Below are positions 1-7,473 of a stretch of 64,000 nt of DNA, piece by piece. A model generated the notes under the pieces. The model was not told where the DNA came from, ran no database searches, and saw only the letters and a list, made by a program, of their open reading frames with translations. Source of the DNA: an uncultured Clostridia bacterium (GTDB taxonomy: Bacteria > Bacillota > Clostridia > Oscillospirales > Acutalibacteraceae); the NCBI GenBank assembly GCA_947166625.1, contig CAMVEX010000001.1:1-64000 (forward strand), read 5' to 3'. The translations under genes were made by a program, and so were the position numbers. Every line of letters starts with the position of its first letter. Positions within the stretch are counted from its first letter, which is position 1.

Positions 1-66
1 TTAAGTCAAGATAAAAAATCAAAGCGGGCAAAAATATATTCGTTTATTTTGCCGATGAAAAATCCC

Positions 67-95
67 TTGATAATCACGGCAATATATAATATAAT
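67..95 (+). promoter_or_regulatory. Promoter of pgk–tpiA
   Basis: A sigma-A type promoter: -35 TTGATA at 67-72, a 17-base spacer, and -10 TATAAT at 90-95. The expected start of transcription is about 40 bases before the pgk start codon. The bases before it show no gene. Confidence 0.75.
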
Positions 96-140
96 ATATG
101 AGCTGAATTATAAGACATCATATTGAAAGGATGTAAACGA

Positions 141-1352
141 ATGAGTACACTTAACAAAAAGACCGTTGACGACATCAACGCAAAAGGCAAGAGAGTGCTT
201 GTCCGCTGCGATTTCAACGTTCCTCTCAAAGACGGAGTTATCACCGATGATAACAGAATCAACGGCGCTCTTCCCACTATCAAAAAACTTATTGACGACG
301 GCGCGAAGGTTATCCTCTGCTCCCATCTCGGCAAGCCCAAAAACGGACCCGAAGCTAAATTCTCACTTGCTCCCGTTGCCGAGCGTCTGAGCGAGAAGCT
401 CGGCAAAAAAGTTGTATTTGCGGCTGATGACACCGTAGTCGGCGACAATGCGAAAGCCGCTGTAGCCGCGATGAATGACGGCGATGTGGTGCTGCTTGAA
501 AACACCCGTTTCCGCGCTGAAGAAACAAAGAACGGCGAAGCATTCTCCAAGGATCTCGCAAGCCTTTGCGATATATATGTTAACGACGCTTTCGGCTCAG
601 CTCACAGAGCTCACAGCTCCACGGTGGGCGTTACGGATTTTGTCGATGAATGCGCCGTAGGTTATCTCATGGGTAAAGAGCTCAAATATCTCGGCAACGC
701 GGTCGAGAATCCCGAAAGACCTTTCGTTACCATACTGGGCGGCGCTAAGGTTGCCGATAAGCTCAACGTGATTGAAAACCTGCTCAACAAAGCCGACACC
801 CTCATAATCGGCGGCGGCATGGCTTACACCTTCATTAAGGCCAAGGGTTATGAAGTAGGTATCTCCATTTGTGACGATTCCAAGATAGACTACTGCAAGG
901 ATATGCTCAGGAAGGCTGAGGAAAAGGGCGTTAAGATCCTTCTTCCCACAGATACGGTAATAGGCGCCGGATTCCCCGACCCCATTGACGCTCCCATCGA
1001 AACATGCGTTGTAAGCTCAAAGGAAATTCCCGCCGATATGGAAGGCCTTGATATAGGGCCCGAAAGCGCCGAGATTTTTGCTCAGGAAGTCAAAAACGCA
1101 AAGACGGTCGTCTGGAACGGACCCATGGGCGTATTTGAAAATCCCGTGCTCAACAAGGGCACTATGGCTGTTGCAAAGGCTCTCGCAGAGACAGACGCCG
1201 TTACGATCATCGGCGGCGGTGACTCCGCGGCGGCGGTCAACACCCTCGGCTTCGGCGACAAGATGACTCATATTTCCACCGGCGGCGGCGCTTCGCTTGA
1301 GTTCCTTGAAGGCAAAGAGCTTCCCGGCATTGCTGCTGTTGATGACAAATAA
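141..1352 (+). CDS. pgk: Phosphoglycerate kinase
   Basis: Phosphoglycerate kinase, the ATP-forming step of lower glycolysis in the cytoplasm (1,3-bisphosphoglycerate + ADP to 3-phosphoglycerate + ATP). The 403-residue protein has the family's usual length. It shows the N-terminal substrate motif RCDFNVPL near residue 22, the ATP-site motif GPMGVFEN and the C-terminal glycine-rich GGGDSAAAV. The ATG at 141 is chosen over an upstream in-frame TTG because AAAGGA lies at 127-132, at the right distance, and the protein then begins with the family-like MSTLNKKTV. It is followed 27 bases later by tpiA, so the two glycolytic genes form an operon under the promoter at 67-95. Confidence 0.97.
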   Translation: MSTLNKKTVDDINAKGKRVLVRCDFNVPLKDGVITDDNRINGALPTIKKLIDDGAKVILCSHLGKPKNGPEAKFSLAPVAERLSEKLGKKVVFAADDTVVGDNAKAAVAAMNDGDVVLLENTRFRAEETKNGEAFSKDLASLCDIYVNDAFGSAHRAHSSTVGVTDFVDECAVGYLMGKELKYLGNAVENPERPFVTILGGAKVADKLNVIENLLNKADTLIIGGGMAYTFIKAKGYEVGISICDDSKIDYCKDMLRKAEEKGVKILLPTDTVIGAGFPDPIDAPIETCVVSSKEIPADMEGLDIGPESAEIFAQEVKNAKTVVWNGPMGVFENPVLNKGTMAVAKALAETDAVTIIGGGDSAAAVNTLGFGDKMTHISTGGGASLEFLEGKELPGIAAVDDK

Positions 1353-1379
1353 TCAATTTCATACAAAGGAGAAATTATA

Positions 1380-2147
1380 ATGGATAAAGCATTACGCAGA
1401 CCCGTTATAGCGGGCAACTGGAAAATGAACAATACTCCCTCCCAGGCAAAGGCGCTCATCGAAGAAATGAAGCCTCTCGTAGCCGGAGCGGACTGCGATG
1501 TTGTTCTCTGCGTTCCCTATATCGACCTTTACGCCGCTATGGAAGCTGCCGAGGGATCAAACATCAAAATCGGCGCTGAAAACGTTCACTGGGCTGAAAA
1601 AGGCGCTTTCACCGGCGAAGTTTCGGCTCAGATGCTCAAGGAAGCGGGAGTTCCCTATGTTATCATCGGCCACTCCGAAAGAAGACAGTATTTCGGCGAA
1701 ACCGACGTAACGGTACGCAACCGTGTAAGAGCCGCTCTTGACGCAGGCCTTAAAATCATTCTTTGCGTAGGCGAAGTGCTTTCCGAGAGAAAACTCGGCA
1801 TAACCTCGGAAGTCGTTTGCGCTCAGACAGAGATAGCTCTCGCAGGAGTAAAGGCAGAGGAGCTTAAAAATATCATAATCGCTTATGAGCCCGTATGGGC
1901 CATCGGCACCGGCGAAACCGCCACTCCCGAGCAGGCAAACGAAGTCTGCAAGATCATCCGCGACCTTATCGCACGCCTTTACGGCAAGGATGAAGCCGAC
2001 CGTTTCATTATCCAGTACGGCGGATCGATGAACGACGCCAACGCCGCTGAGCTCCTCGCTCAGTATGATGTTGACGGCGGACTTATCGGCGGCGCATCGC
2101 TCAAGGCAGACAAATTCGCAGCAATAGTCAAGGCCGCAAGCGTCTGA
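1380..2147 (+). CDS. tpiA: Triosephosphate isomerase
   Basis: Interconverts dihydroxyacetone phosphate and glyceraldehyde 3-phosphate. The 255-residue TIM barrel is complete: GNWKMN with the substrate Lys15, IGHSERR with the electrophile His98, and AYEPVWAIGTG with the catalytic base Glu170, followed by the phosphate-binding YGGSMN and GGASL loops. An AAGGAGAAA ribosome-binding site precedes the ATG. It is co-transcribed with pgk, and the hairpin just downstream closes the unit. Other glycolytic genes often clustered with these two (gap, gpm, eno) are not in the window. Confidence 0.97.
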   Translation: MDKALRRPVIAGNWKMNNTPSQAKALIEEMKPLVAGADCDVVLCVPYIDLYAAMEAAEGSNIKIGAENVHWAEKGAFTGEVSAQMLKEAGVPYVIIGHSERRQYFGETDVTVRNRVRAALDAGLKIILCVGEVLSERKLGITSEVVCAQTEIALAGVKAEELKNIIIAYEPVWAIGTGETATPEQANEVCKIIRDLIARLYGKDEADRFIIQYGGSMNDANAAELLAQYDVDGGLIGGASLKADKFAAIVKAASV

Positions 2148-2167
2148 TTTTTTGAAGATAATTCATT

Positions 2168-2194
2168 CGGGTAAGCGCTCTGCTTACCCGTTTT
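2168..2194 (+). terminator. Terminator after tpiA
   Basis: A perfect 9-base inverted repeat, CGGGTAAGC / GCTTACCCG, with a 5-base loop, is followed by TTTT. It ends about 12 bases before the ribosome-binding site of the next gene, so that gene needs readthrough or its own promoter. Confidence 0.8.
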
Positions 2195-2218
2195 GAAACT
2201 TAAAACGGAGGACTTATT

Positions 2219-3085
2219 TTGACGGATATTATCGAAATTCTGAAGGATTCTGTCATAGATACCGCAAGGCTCATCCCCTTTCTTTTTGCGACATATCTGC
2301 TGATGGAATTCATTGAACATAAGACGAGCGAAAAAAGCAAAGCCGCGATCGGCAAAGCCGGCAGATTCGGCCCCGTTATAGGCGGTCTGCTCGGAATACT
2401 GCCTCAATGCGGATTTTCCGCCTCCGCCGCTTCACTTTACGCGGGCAGAATAATATCCGTCGGAACGGTCATCGCCGTATTTCTCTCAACATCCGATGAA
2501 ATGCTGCCGATATTGATATCCAAAAAAGTCAGTCCGCGGGTCATTATCGAGATCCTCGCGATAAAGGCGGCAGCCGGCATAATTATCGGCATCGCGGCGG
2601 ACATCATTCACAGGATAGCAAAAAAAGGCGACTGTGCACCCGATATTCACTGCATCTGCGAGGATGAGCACTGCCACTGCGAAGAGGGCGGGATAATCAA
2701 GCCCGCTGTCAAGCACACACTTCAGATTACTCTGTTTATCTTCATAGCGACCGTGATCCTCGACACCGTGATCCATTTTACGGGCGAAGAAAAGCTCGCC
2801 GGAATCTTTGTGGATATTCCCGTGGTCGGCTGCGCCGTCTCTGCGCTTGTGGGTCTGATACCCAACTGCGCCGCCTCCGTAGTCATAACGGAGCTTTACC
2901 TTTCGGAAATAATAAATACTGGAGCGATGATATCCGGGCTCCTCACGGGATGCGGGATCGGTCTGCTCGTATTATTCAGAACGAATAAAAGGAATATCAG
3001 AGAGAATATCGGAATTACGGCGATCCTTTGGATAAGCGGCGTTGTGATCGGCTCCGTGATACAGCTGATGGGAATAACCGTCTGA
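2219..3085 (+). CDS. Putative multi-TM heavy-metal exporter (ArsP_2/DUF2899-like)
   Basis: A 288-residue polytopic membrane protein resembling the putative heavy-metal exporter family once called arsenic efflux or manganese transporter (ArsP_2 type). It has two similar halves: the motif GILPQCGFSASA near residue 58 and GLIPNCAASVV near residue 215, each in a hydrophobic block, which suggests an internal repeat. A cytosolic or external loop near residues 137-156 is packed with Cys and His (CICEDEHCHC), a likely metal-binding stretch. Translation starts with TTG, with GGAGG seven bases upstream. The substrate cannot be read from sequence; arsenic, manganese or another metal are all possible. 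No metal regulator lies nearby. Confidence 0.7.
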   Translation: MTDIIEILKDSVIDTARLIPFLFATYLLMEFIEHKTSEKSKAAIGKAGRFGPVIGGLLGILPQCGFSASAASLYAGRIISVGTVIAVFLSTSDEMLPILISKKVSPRVIIEILAIKAAAGIIIGIAADIIHRIAKKGDCAPDIHCICEDEHCHCEEGGIIKPAVKHTLQITLFIFIATVILDTVIHFTGEEKLAGIFVDIPVVGCAVSALVGLIPNCAASVVITELYLSEIINTGAMISGLLTGCGIGLLVLFRTNKRNIRENIGITAILWISGVVIGSVIQLMGITV

Positions 3086-3166
3086 TCACAATAACGCCTT
3101 ACAAATCCCCGTTTGCCAAAGTTTACACTTTTTTAATAAAAGAGTATTTCATTTTTGCAATCGGTG

Positions 3167-3175
3167 TGGTATAAT
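3167..3175 (+). promoter_or_regulatory. Extended -10 promoter of the secreted protein gene
   Basis: TGGTATAAT is an extended -10 element (TGn plus perfect TATAAT). No good -35 is visible at the usual distance. It lies about 48 bases before the start codon at 3223. Confidence 0.55.
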
Positions 3176-3222
3176 GCAAAATGTATAATCCTGCAAAAGG
3201 AAAATAAAACGGAGGAAATTTT

Positions 3223-4557
3223 ATGAAAACAACCAAAAGAATTATTGCGATGTTTATGGCAGCTCTTATGTTTGTCACCGGCTTTGCAATGAACGCTTCG
3301 GCATTGAAGGCTACACCTTCAAACCCCGACCCCAAAGATAATTCGGTCATCATCACCATCAGCGAGCTTGAAGAAGGCTACGCTGTATCAAAGGACGATA
3401 CGGTCATCAAAAAGGGTACGGAAACCGTAGCTGCCGCCGATTATAAGCTTTATCTTGAAGAAAACAAGCTTACTGTCGCGAATCTCGCCGCCGGCACTTA
3501 CACCGTGACCGTCAAAGCCAAGAAAGAATCGGCAGAAGACATTACCGCAGAATGCAGCATTACTATCAAGACCACTCCCGCTGCACCCGCTGCTCCCGCA
3601 TCTCTTGAAACAACCAAGAATTCGATCAAAGTCGCTTCCGTAAAAGACGCTGAATACGCTATAGTAGAAGGCTCTGCGGAACCCGATAAATGGCAGCCTT
3701 CAAACGAATTCACAGGTCTTAAAGAAAATACCTGGTATAAGGTATTTGTAAGACTTAAAGAGACCGAAACCGCAAACGCAAGCGCATATTCAAGCATCGA
3801 GATAAAAACACTCAAGGCTGCGGACACCACCGCTCCCGCGAAGCCCGTTATCGATGATGTGACCGAAACCTCGATCACCGTCAAGGCTACCGAAGGCTAT
3901 CAGTATTCAAAAGACGGCGGCAAGACCTTTGTGGATAACAATGTATTCACCGGCCTTACAAAGGGCGCTACATACTTCATCCAGCAGAGGAAAAAGGCAG
4001 AGAGCGGCCAGGAAACCAATCCCGCAAGCCCCTCCACTACCGTTACAACAAACACTGCAGCCAAATTCGTAGCGAGCGCAGCAAATGTTAAGCCCGTTCA
4101 GTTTGCAGACGCAAGCAAGATCTATACCGGTCAGGATAATTCAATCACCGTTTACGGTTTAACAAGAACATCCGGCGACGCTCAGTGGGGCGATATCGAA
4201 TATATCCCCGTCAGTTTTGAAGTGAAAAATAACGGAGCAAAAGAGGGCGAAACTCATATTCTTACTCTCAAAGATGCCGAGAAAGCTTCATACACAGGCT
4301 CATTCAATCCCAAAGAAGCAAACAGCAAATATTCAATTACCGTTACTTATAACAAGGTCCGCAAGGAAGGCGCAAACGGTGAAACAAATGTAGGCACTTA
4401 CACAAAGACTACTGAATTCACCACCGTCAAGAAGCCCGAAAAATGGCAGGAAATCATGACCTCCATCCTCAACTTCTTCGCCACCAACATCCCCAAGATC
4501 ATGAACGGACTTATGAAGGTAATCAAGTGGCTCTCCGAAAACCACAATAAAACCTGA
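3223..4557 (+). CDS. Secreted repeat protein with fibronectin III-like modules
   Basis: A 444-residue exported protein of unknown role. An N-terminal signal peptide (positive MKTTKR, hydrophobic core, cleavage after NASA near residue 27) is followed by beta-rich modules. Two of them share the pattern 'EFTGLKENTWY' / 'VFTGLTKGATY' near residues 165 and 244, as in fibronectin III-like repeats of clostridial surface proteins. Ala/Pro/Thr-rich linkers separate them. There is no LPXTG sorting signal. The last 40 residues form a Trp- and Lys-rich amphipathic helix (start KPEKWQEIM), which could associate with the membrane or wall. Flanked by its own promoter and a hairpin, it appears monocistronic. 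Confidence 0.6.
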   Translation: MKTTKRIIAMFMAALMFVTGFAMNASALKATPSNPDPKDNSVIITISELEEGYAVSKDDTVIKKGTETVAAADYKLYLEENKLTVANLAAGTYTVTVKAKKESAEDITAECSITIKTTPAAPAAPASLETTKNSIKVASVKDAEYAIVEGSAEPDKWQPSNEFTGLKENTWYKVFVRLKETETANASAYSSIEIKTLKAADTTAPAKPVIDDVTETSITVKATEGYQYSKDGGKTFVDNNVFTGLTKGATYFIQQRKKAESGQETNPASPSTTVTTNTAAKFVASAANVKPVQFADASKIYTGQDNSITVYGLTRTSGDAQWGDIEYIPVSFEVKNNGAKEGETHILTLKDAEKASYTGSFNPKEANSKYSITVTYNKVRKEGANGETNVGTYTKTTEFTTVKKPEKWQEIMTSILNFFATNIPKIMNGLMKVIKWLSENHNKT

Positions 4558-4608
4558 TTGAATTCGGTAAAACTCTATAAAAAAGTTTATATAATTAAAT
4601 AATAATAC

Positions 4609-4637
4609 TTGAAAAACTGCTCTGCGTGTGATATACT
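4609..4637 (+). promoter_or_regulatory. Promoter of rpsB–tsf
   Basis: -35 TTGAAA at 4609-4614, 17-base spacer, -10 TATACT at 4632-4637. The predicted transcript has an unusually long leader of roughly 118 bases before rpsB, containing complementary segments CGGCAAT (4642-4648) and ATTGCCG (4669-4675), which may be an autoregulatory structure of the ribosomal protein operon. I do not recognise a named leader class. Confidence 0.7.
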
Positions 4638-4670
4638 TTAACGGCAATTCACACGCAGGGCTATTTTTAT
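4622..4670 (+). terminator. Hairpin between the secreted protein gene and rpsB
   Basis: A 10-base perfect inverted repeat, CTGCGTGTGA (4622-4631) and TCACACGCAG (4649-4658), is followed by a T-rich run near 4662-4669. It probably terminates transcripts from the upstream gene. The left arm lies in the spacer of the rpsB promoter, so transcripts from that promoter lack this arm. Confidence 0.6.
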
Positions 4671-4761
4671 TGCCGGTGCGGTTGATAAAACCGTTGCAAT
4701 ATCAGGGCCTGCGGAGGTTGTGTCTGACATAAGATACAAAATTAACTAAGGAGGAAAAATC

Positions 4762-5517
4762 ATGTCAGTAGTATCAATGAAGCAATTGCTCGAAGCAGGC
4801 GTTCACTTCGGTCATCAGACCAGAAGATGGAACCCCAAAATGGCGGAGTACATTTTCACGGAGCGTAACGGCATCTACATCATCGACCTTCAGAAGACCG
4901 TTAAAAAGCTCGAAGAGGCTTACCTCTTTGTCCGTGACATCGCGGCAGACGGCGGAGAAATTCTCTTTGTCGGCACCAAAAAGCAGGCTCAGGATTCCAT
5001 CAAGGAAGAAGCTCTGCGCTGCAATATGCCCTTTGTAAACGCACGTTGGCTCGGCGGTATGCTCACCAACTTCAACACCATCAAAAAGAGAATCGCAAGA
5101 CTCGGCCAGCTTAAGGCAATGGAAACAGACGGCACTTTTGACCGCCTCACCAAGAAGGAAGTTACCAAGCTCTCTCTCGAAATAGAAAAGCTTGAAAAAT
5201 TCCTCGGCGGCATCACAGAGATGAAGAAGCAGCCCGCAGCTATGTTTATAGTTGACCCGCGCAAAGAAAAGATCGCCGTACTTGAAGCAAAGAAATTAGG
5301 TATCCCCATCGTGGCTATCGTAGATACAAACTGCGATCCCGATGAAGTTGATTATGTTATCCCAGGCAACGACGACGCTATCCGCGCAGTCAAGCTTATT
5401 GCCGGCGCTATGGCAGACGCTGTGATCGAAGGCAGACAGGGTGAGCAGAGCGCTCCCGCAGCCGAAGAAAACGCAGAGGAAGCCAAAGCTGAAGAAACTG
5501 CATCAGAGGAGGAATAA
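4762..5517 (+). CDS. rpsB: 30S ribosomal protein S2
   Basis: Structural protein of the small ribosomal subunit. The 251-residue sequence shows the typical start [19 protein letters not shown], the RRWNPKM segment, the [11 protein letters not shown] motif and the nucleotide-like [13 protein letters not shown] region. The last 25 residues are an Ala/Glu-rich acidic tail, common in clostridial S2. AAGGAGG precedes the ATG. It is followed within four bases by tsf, the classic rpsB–tsf pair. Confidence 0.97.
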   Translation: MSVVSMKQLLEAGVHFGHQTRRWNPKMAEYIFTERNGIYIIDLQKTVKKLEEAYLFVRDIAADGGEILFVGTKKQAQDSIKEEALRCNMPFVNARWLGGMLTNFNTIKKRIARLGQLKAMETDGTFDRLTKKEVTKLSLEIEKLEKFLGGITEMKKQPAAMFIVDPRKEKIAVLEAKKLGIPIVAIVDTNCDPDEVDYVIPGNDDAIRAVKLIAGAMADAVIEGRQGEQSAPAAEENAEEAKAEETASEEE

Positions 5518-5521
5518 TATA

Positions 5522-6613
5522 ATGGCATTCACAGCTAAAGATGTTGCAACCCTCAGAGAAAGAACCAACGTCGGAATGATGGATTGTAAAAAAGCTCTCC
5601 AGGAAGCCGACGGCGATATGGAAAAAGCAGTAGAGATCCTTCGCGAAAAAGGTCTTGCTTCGGCAGCTAAAAAGGCCGGCAGAGTAGCCGCAGAAGGCAC
5701 TATCGGCGTTTATACCGACGCCGCTGCATCAGCTCTTGTTGAGCTTAACTGCGAAACCGACTTCGTAGGAAACAATCCCGATTTCAAGGCTCTTGCAAAT
5801 CAGATCGCGAAGACTGTCGTCGCAGTCAGACCCGCCGATGTTGATGCACTCAGCGCGGCGACAATAGCCGACGGCGATGTGAGCGTAGCAGACGCCATTC
5901 AGGATCTCTTCCTCAAGATCCGCGAGAATCTCAAGCTTCGCCGCTTCGCTCTTGTAGAAGGCACAGCCGTTTCTTACATCCACGGCGGCGGCTCGGTCGG
6001 CGTTCTCGTATCTTTTGATACCGACGCCGCTGACAAGCCCGAATTCGCTGAGATGGGCAAGAATGTCGCAATGCAGGTTGCGGCTATGAGCCCCGAATAT
6101 CTCTGCAAGGAAGATATCTCAGCCGCAGAGCTTGAAAATATGAAGAAGATCATCGTTGAGAGCGCTCTCAATAAGCCCGATTCACTCCCGAAGCCCATTC
6201 TCCAGAGCATCATTGAGAAGACCATCGGCGCAAATAAATGGAGCGATGAAGATGTTGCGGCTTATGAGGAGCAGAAGAAGAGCCAGTATCTCTTTAACTT
6301 CCTCTCAAAGGAAGCTGTTGCCGCTCTCGCAGAAACCGCAGTTGCCGGCAAGGATGAATACACCGCAAATCCGATATTCGGCAAGGTTGTTGACGGCAGG
6401 ATCAACAAGCAGCTCAAGGAAGTCTGCCTGCTTGATCAGCAGTTTGTCCGTTCCGATTTATTCGACGGCACCGTCGGCGCTTATGTTGCAGACGTAGCTA
6501 AGAAACTCGGCGCAAATATCACCATCAAAGGCTTCACCCGTTTTGCTAAGGGCGAAGGCATTGAAAAGAAAGCCGACGATTTCGCAGCAGAAGTTGCAAG
6601 CATGGTTAAATAA
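5522..6613 (+). CDS. tsf: Elongation factor Ts, unusually long
   Basis: Guanine-nucleotide exchange factor for EF-Tu. It begins with the family N-terminal UBA-like domain (VATLRERTNVGMMDCKKAL) and holds the TDFVGNN core motif that contacts EF-Tu. The ATG at 5522 is preceded by GAGGAGG inside the rpsB tail. At 363 residues it is about 60 longer than the usual EF-Ts of Firmicutes. The excess appears to lie in the second half, between the SPEYLCKEDI motif and GKVVDGRINKQLKE, where a helical segment is inserted near residues 225-290. Downstream is a strong terminator. Confidence 0.96.
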   Translation: MAFTAKDVATLRERTNVGMMDCKKALQEADGDMEKAVEILREKGLASAAKKAGRVAAEGTIGVYTDAAASALVELNCETDFVGNNPDFKALANQIAKTVVAVRPADVDALSAATIADGDVSVADAIQDLFLKIRENLKLRRFALVEGTAVSYIHGGGSVGVLVSFDTDAADKPEFAEMGKNVAMQVAAMSPEYLCKEDISAAELENMKKIIVESALNKPDSLPKPILQSIIEKTIGANKWSDEDVAAYEEQKKSQYLFNFLSKEAVAALAETAVAGKDEYTANPIFGKVVDGRINKQLKEVCLLDQQFVRSDLFDGTVGAYVADVAKKLGANITIKGFTRFAKGEGIEKKADDFAAEVASMVK

Positions 6614-6629
6614 TCATAAACCGATTTTC

Positions 6630-6662
6630 CCGGAACTGTCTTTGACAGCTCCGGATTTTTTT
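6630..6662 (+). terminator. Terminator after rpsB–tsf
   Basis: An 11-base stem, CCGGAACTGTC / GACAGCTCCGG, with a TTT loop (one wobble pair), is followed by A and seven T: a canonical intrinsic terminator. Confidence 0.9.
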
Positions 6663-6671
6663 ACATTACAG

Positions 6672-6709
6672 AGGCAAAAATATAAGGGCTGCACACGGCA
6701 GCCCTTTTT
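6672..6709 (-). terminator. Terminator after purC (possibly bidirectional)
   Basis: A 7-base stem, GGGCTGC / GCAGCCC, is flanked by T5 on the + side and by TATATTTTT on the – side. It sits between the convergent tsf and purC ends and can serve both. Confidence 0.75.
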
Positions 6710-6720
6710 GATTAAATCAA

Positions 6721-7428
6721 TCAACCGAAAACTCTCTTCATCATTTCGTTGTAAGCATCTTCCACTCCGCCGAGATCTCTGCGGAAGCGGTCTTTATCAA
6801 GCTTCTCATTGGTATTTATATCCCAGAAGCGGCAGGTATCGGGCGAAATTTCATCCGCGAGGACTATGGTGCCGTCGCTGAGTCTGCCGAATTCAAGCTT
6901 GAAATCTATAAGACGAACGCCGAGGCTCTTGAAATACTCTTTGAGTATATCATTCACTTTGAAAGCGAGATTCTTAATGGTTTCGATCTCTGCTTTTGAA
7001 GCAAGGCCGAGCGCGAAAGCATGATAAGAATTGATGAGAGGATCGCCGAGATCATCATTCTTATACGAAAATTCAATAGTCGGCTCCGGGAAGGTGATGC
7101 CCTCCTCTACGCCGTAATTCTTGGCGAATGAACCGGCGGAAACATTCCTGATAATGACCTCAAGAGGAACGATAGCAACCTTTTTTACAAGAGTTTCACG
7201 GTCGCTGAGTTCCTCAACGAAATGGGTGGGAACACCGTTCTTTTCAAGAATCTGCATGAGATAATTTGACATCTTATTATTAACGACGCCCTTGCCGGAT
7301 ATAGTCCCCTTTTTAAGACCGTTGAACGCGGTGGCATCATCTTTATAAGAGACGATGTAGAGCTCGGGATCATCGGTGGCAAATACTTTTTTTGCCTTGC
7401 CTTCATAAAGCTGATTGAGTTTTTCCAT
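6721..7428 (-). CDS. purC: SAICAR synthetase
   Basis: Phosphoribosylaminoimidazole-succinocarboxamide synthase, which joins aspartate to CAIR in purine synthesis. The 235-residue length is normal. Family motifs are [10 protein letters not shown] at the N terminus (ATP loop), [10 protein letters not shown], and LIDFKLEFG followed by [23 protein letters not shown] precedes the ATG. It is the last gene of the argF–carA–carB run, 45 bases after carB. No other purine gene is near, so its link to the arginine/carbamoyl phosphate genes is probably only operonic. Confidence 0.95.
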   Translation of the reverse strand: MEKLNQLYEGKAKKVFATDDPELYIVSYKDDATAFNGLKKGTISGKGVVNNKMSNYLMQILEKNGVPTHFVEELSDRETLVKKVAIVPLEVIIRNVSAGSFAKNYGVEEGITFPEPTIEFSYKNDDLGDPLINSYHAFALGLASKAEIETIKNLAFKVNDILKEYFKSLGVRLIDFKLEFGRLSDGTIVLADEISPDTCRFWDINTNEKLDKDRFRRDLGGVEDAYNEMMKRVFG

Positions 7429-7473
7429 TTGTATTCCTCCGTGAATATATTTTATTGTTTCCGATAAAGCGAT

